From Legionellales bacterium UBA4759 (lineage in GTDB: Bacteria > Pseudomonadota > Gammaproteobacteria > Legionellales > Legionellaceae), in the NCBI GenBank assembly GCA_002403515.1, contig DHHZ01000013.1:1-7975 (forward strand): DNA of 7,975 bases. Direction: 5' to 3'. Positions 6,891-7,975 of the stretch are shown here, one piece after another (within the stretch, counting starts at the first letter, position 1; each line of letters opens with the position of its first letter). The translations under genes and the position numbers were made by a program. A model generated the notes under the pieces. It ran no database searches, was not told the origin of the DNA, and was given only the letters and a program-made list of their open reading frames with translations.

Positions 6891-6923
6891 ATGCTGCACC
6901 TGAAGTATCCTTTTGAATTTTAT

Positions 6924-6953
6924 TTGCTCAAAATTACGATAACATGTCATAAT
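6924..6953 (+). promoter_or_regulatory. Putative argS promoter with extended -10
   Basis: TTGCTC (6924-6929) and CATAAT (6948-6953, 5 of 6 matches) are 18 bases apart, and TGT directly before the -10 gives an extended -10 element. Transcription would start near 6960, about 30 bases ahead of the argS ATG. It implies that argS is expressed independently of the sugar cluster. The rest of the 100-base gap shows no convincing terminator hairpin. Confidence 0.55.
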
Positions 6954-6990
6954 ATGTTCTTTTTAAATGTCAGCTGGGTATTTTAGCTTT

Positions 6991-7975
6991 ATGAAAGAAC
7001 AAATCGATGCATTATTGCGACAGTCTTTGCATGTTATTGAACAAGAAACAGGGCTCCTTTTACCAGAAGGTCTGTCATTTAATATCGAAAGACCCCGCGA
7101 TGCCAGTCATGGTGATTTTTCAAGTAATATTGCGATGGTCTCATGTAAAGCACTTAATATGCCCCCGCGCATCTTAGCTGAGCGTTTGCTGGAAAATCTT
7201 CCTAAGCATCCAGGCATTGCAAAGATATCTATAGCCGGCCCCGGATTTATAAATTTTGTTTTAAGTACCAACCTTTTAGCAGAACAACTTGAGCTTATGT
7301 GGCAGTCTGAATGCTGTGGGGTCACCTCTATTGGTGAATCACAAACGGTTGTTGTGGATTACTCTTCACCCAATTTAGCCAAAGAAATGCATGTTGGACA
7401 TTTGCGATCAACTATCATTGGTGATGCAATTGCTCGCGTGTTAGAGCTTAAAGGTTATCAAGTCATTCGTCAAAATCACGTTGGTGATTGGGGTACTCAA
7501 TTTGGAATGTTGATAGCACATTTTGATGATGAGGCACGTGCCCATCATGGTGAAGTCAAACTCAATGATCTGGAGAGCTTTTATAAAGCAGCCAAACTGC
7601 GCTTTGATTCAGAGCCAAATTTTGCCGAACGCGCACGAAATTTAGTGGTAGCCTTACAATCTGGCGATGAAAAATGTTTGAGCATGTGGCAATCATTTAT
7701 TCAATTGTCGATTGCGCATTGTCAAGAAGTTTATGAACGTTTGGGTGTGGCTTTAACGCCCAACGATGTCAGAGCAGAAAGTGCGTACAATGATGATTTG
7801 CCCATCGTGGTGGACTTGCTTAAACAAAAAAATCTTTTGGTTGAGCATGATGGTGCGCAATGTGTTTTTATGGACGAATTTAAAGGCAAAGATGATGAGT
7901 TATTGCCAGTCATCGTTCAGAAAAAAGATGGTGGATTTTTATATGCAAGCACCGATTTAGCCGCCATTCGTTATC
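6991..7975 (+). CDS. argS: Arginyl-tRNA synthetase (3' end outside window)
   Basis: This class I aminoacyl-tRNA synthetase charges tRNA-Arg with arginine in the cytoplasm. The first 328 residues are present, about 57 percent of the 577-residue E. coli enzyme; the KMSK-region and the anticodon-binding helical domain are beyond the right edge. The N-terminal tRNA D-loop-recognition domain is at about 1-100 (DASHGDFSSNIAM, 37-49; IAGPGFINF, 81-89). The catalytic core opens with VDYSSPNLAKEMHVGHLRST, containing the HIGH motif as HVGH at 134-137, followed by NHVGDWGTQFGML (162-174), FAERARN (211-217), LQSGDE (222-227) and VIVQKKDGGFLYASTD (307-322). The ATG at 6991 has only a weak GGG (6976-6978) upstream but matches the family N-terminus. 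Base composition is visibly more G+C-rich than the preceding cluster. It is a housekeeping gene and the likely chromosomal anchor of the locus. Confidence 0.98.
   Translation, partial: MKEQIDALLRQSLHVIEQETGLLLPEGLSFNIERPRDASHGDFSSNIAMVSCKALNMPPRILAERLLENLPKHPGIAKISIAGPGFINFVLSTNLLAEQLELMWQSECCGVTSIGESQTVVVDYSSPNLAKEMHVGHLRSTIIGDAIARVLELKGYQVIRQNHVGDWGTQFGMLIAHFDDEARAHHGEVKLNDLESFYKAAKLRFDSEPNFAERARNLVVALQSGDEKCLSMWQSFIQLSIAHCQEVYERLGVALTPNDVRAESAYNDDLPIVVDLLKQKNLLVEHDGAQCVFMDEFKGKDDELLPVIVQKKDGGFLYASTDLAAIRY

Noticed and set aside
6891..6990. Rho-independent terminator between the epimerase and argS
   Set aside because: No GC-rich stem followed by a T-run could be found; the short T-runs have no adjoining hairpin.
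7107..7325. Minus-strand open frames within argS (also 7731-7913) and a plus-strand one at 7766-7960
   Set aside because: The argS frame is continuous and has synthetase motifs throughout; these are antisense or off-frame shadows.

Overview
The window reads as a low-GC, Gram-negative, probably gammaproteobacterial chromosome segment. The Gram-negative call rests on an outer-membrane beta-barrel protein. The gammaproteobacterial call rests on an arginyl-tRNA synthetase of the E. coli type. The genus cannot be named from sequence alone.

Layout: (1) On the minus strand at the left edge is the first 292 codons of a UDP-sugar 6-dehydrogenase of the TviB/WbpO type (UDP-GlcNAc or UDP-Glc dehydrogenase-like); its 3' end lies outside the window. 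(2) A divergent control region of roughly 110 bases follows, with a perfect TTGACA -35 box facing right. (3) A tightly packed five-gene plus-strand unit spans about 992-6890: an SDR nucleotide-sugar decarboxylase/dehydratase/epimerase-like enzyme; a secreted TPR protein ending in a YaiO-like outer-membrane barrel; a membrane-anchored HEAT-repeat protein; a membrane GT2 glycosyltransferase with a QxxRW motif; and a GalE-type UDP-hexose 4-epimerase. The first four genes overlap one another at their start and stop codons. (4) A 100-base gap carries a good extended -10 promoter, followed by the first 328 codons of argS, which is clearly richer in G+C than the cluster.

How the genes may work together (inference): the dehydrogenase and the two SDR enzymes would supply activated, possibly uronic or amino sugars. 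The GT2 enzyme would polymerise or transfer them at the inner membrane, the HEAT protein would act as a membrane-anchored partner, and the TPR-barrel protein would guide and export the product through periplasm and outer membrane. This resembles synthase-dependent exopolysaccharide systems such as PgaA-type TPR/barrel export, and the E. coli yaiO-yaiP neighbourhood. The particular five-gene set with a divergent dehydrogenase is not one I can match to a characterised system. No RNA genes, insertion sequences, CRISPR arrays or clear terminators were seen.
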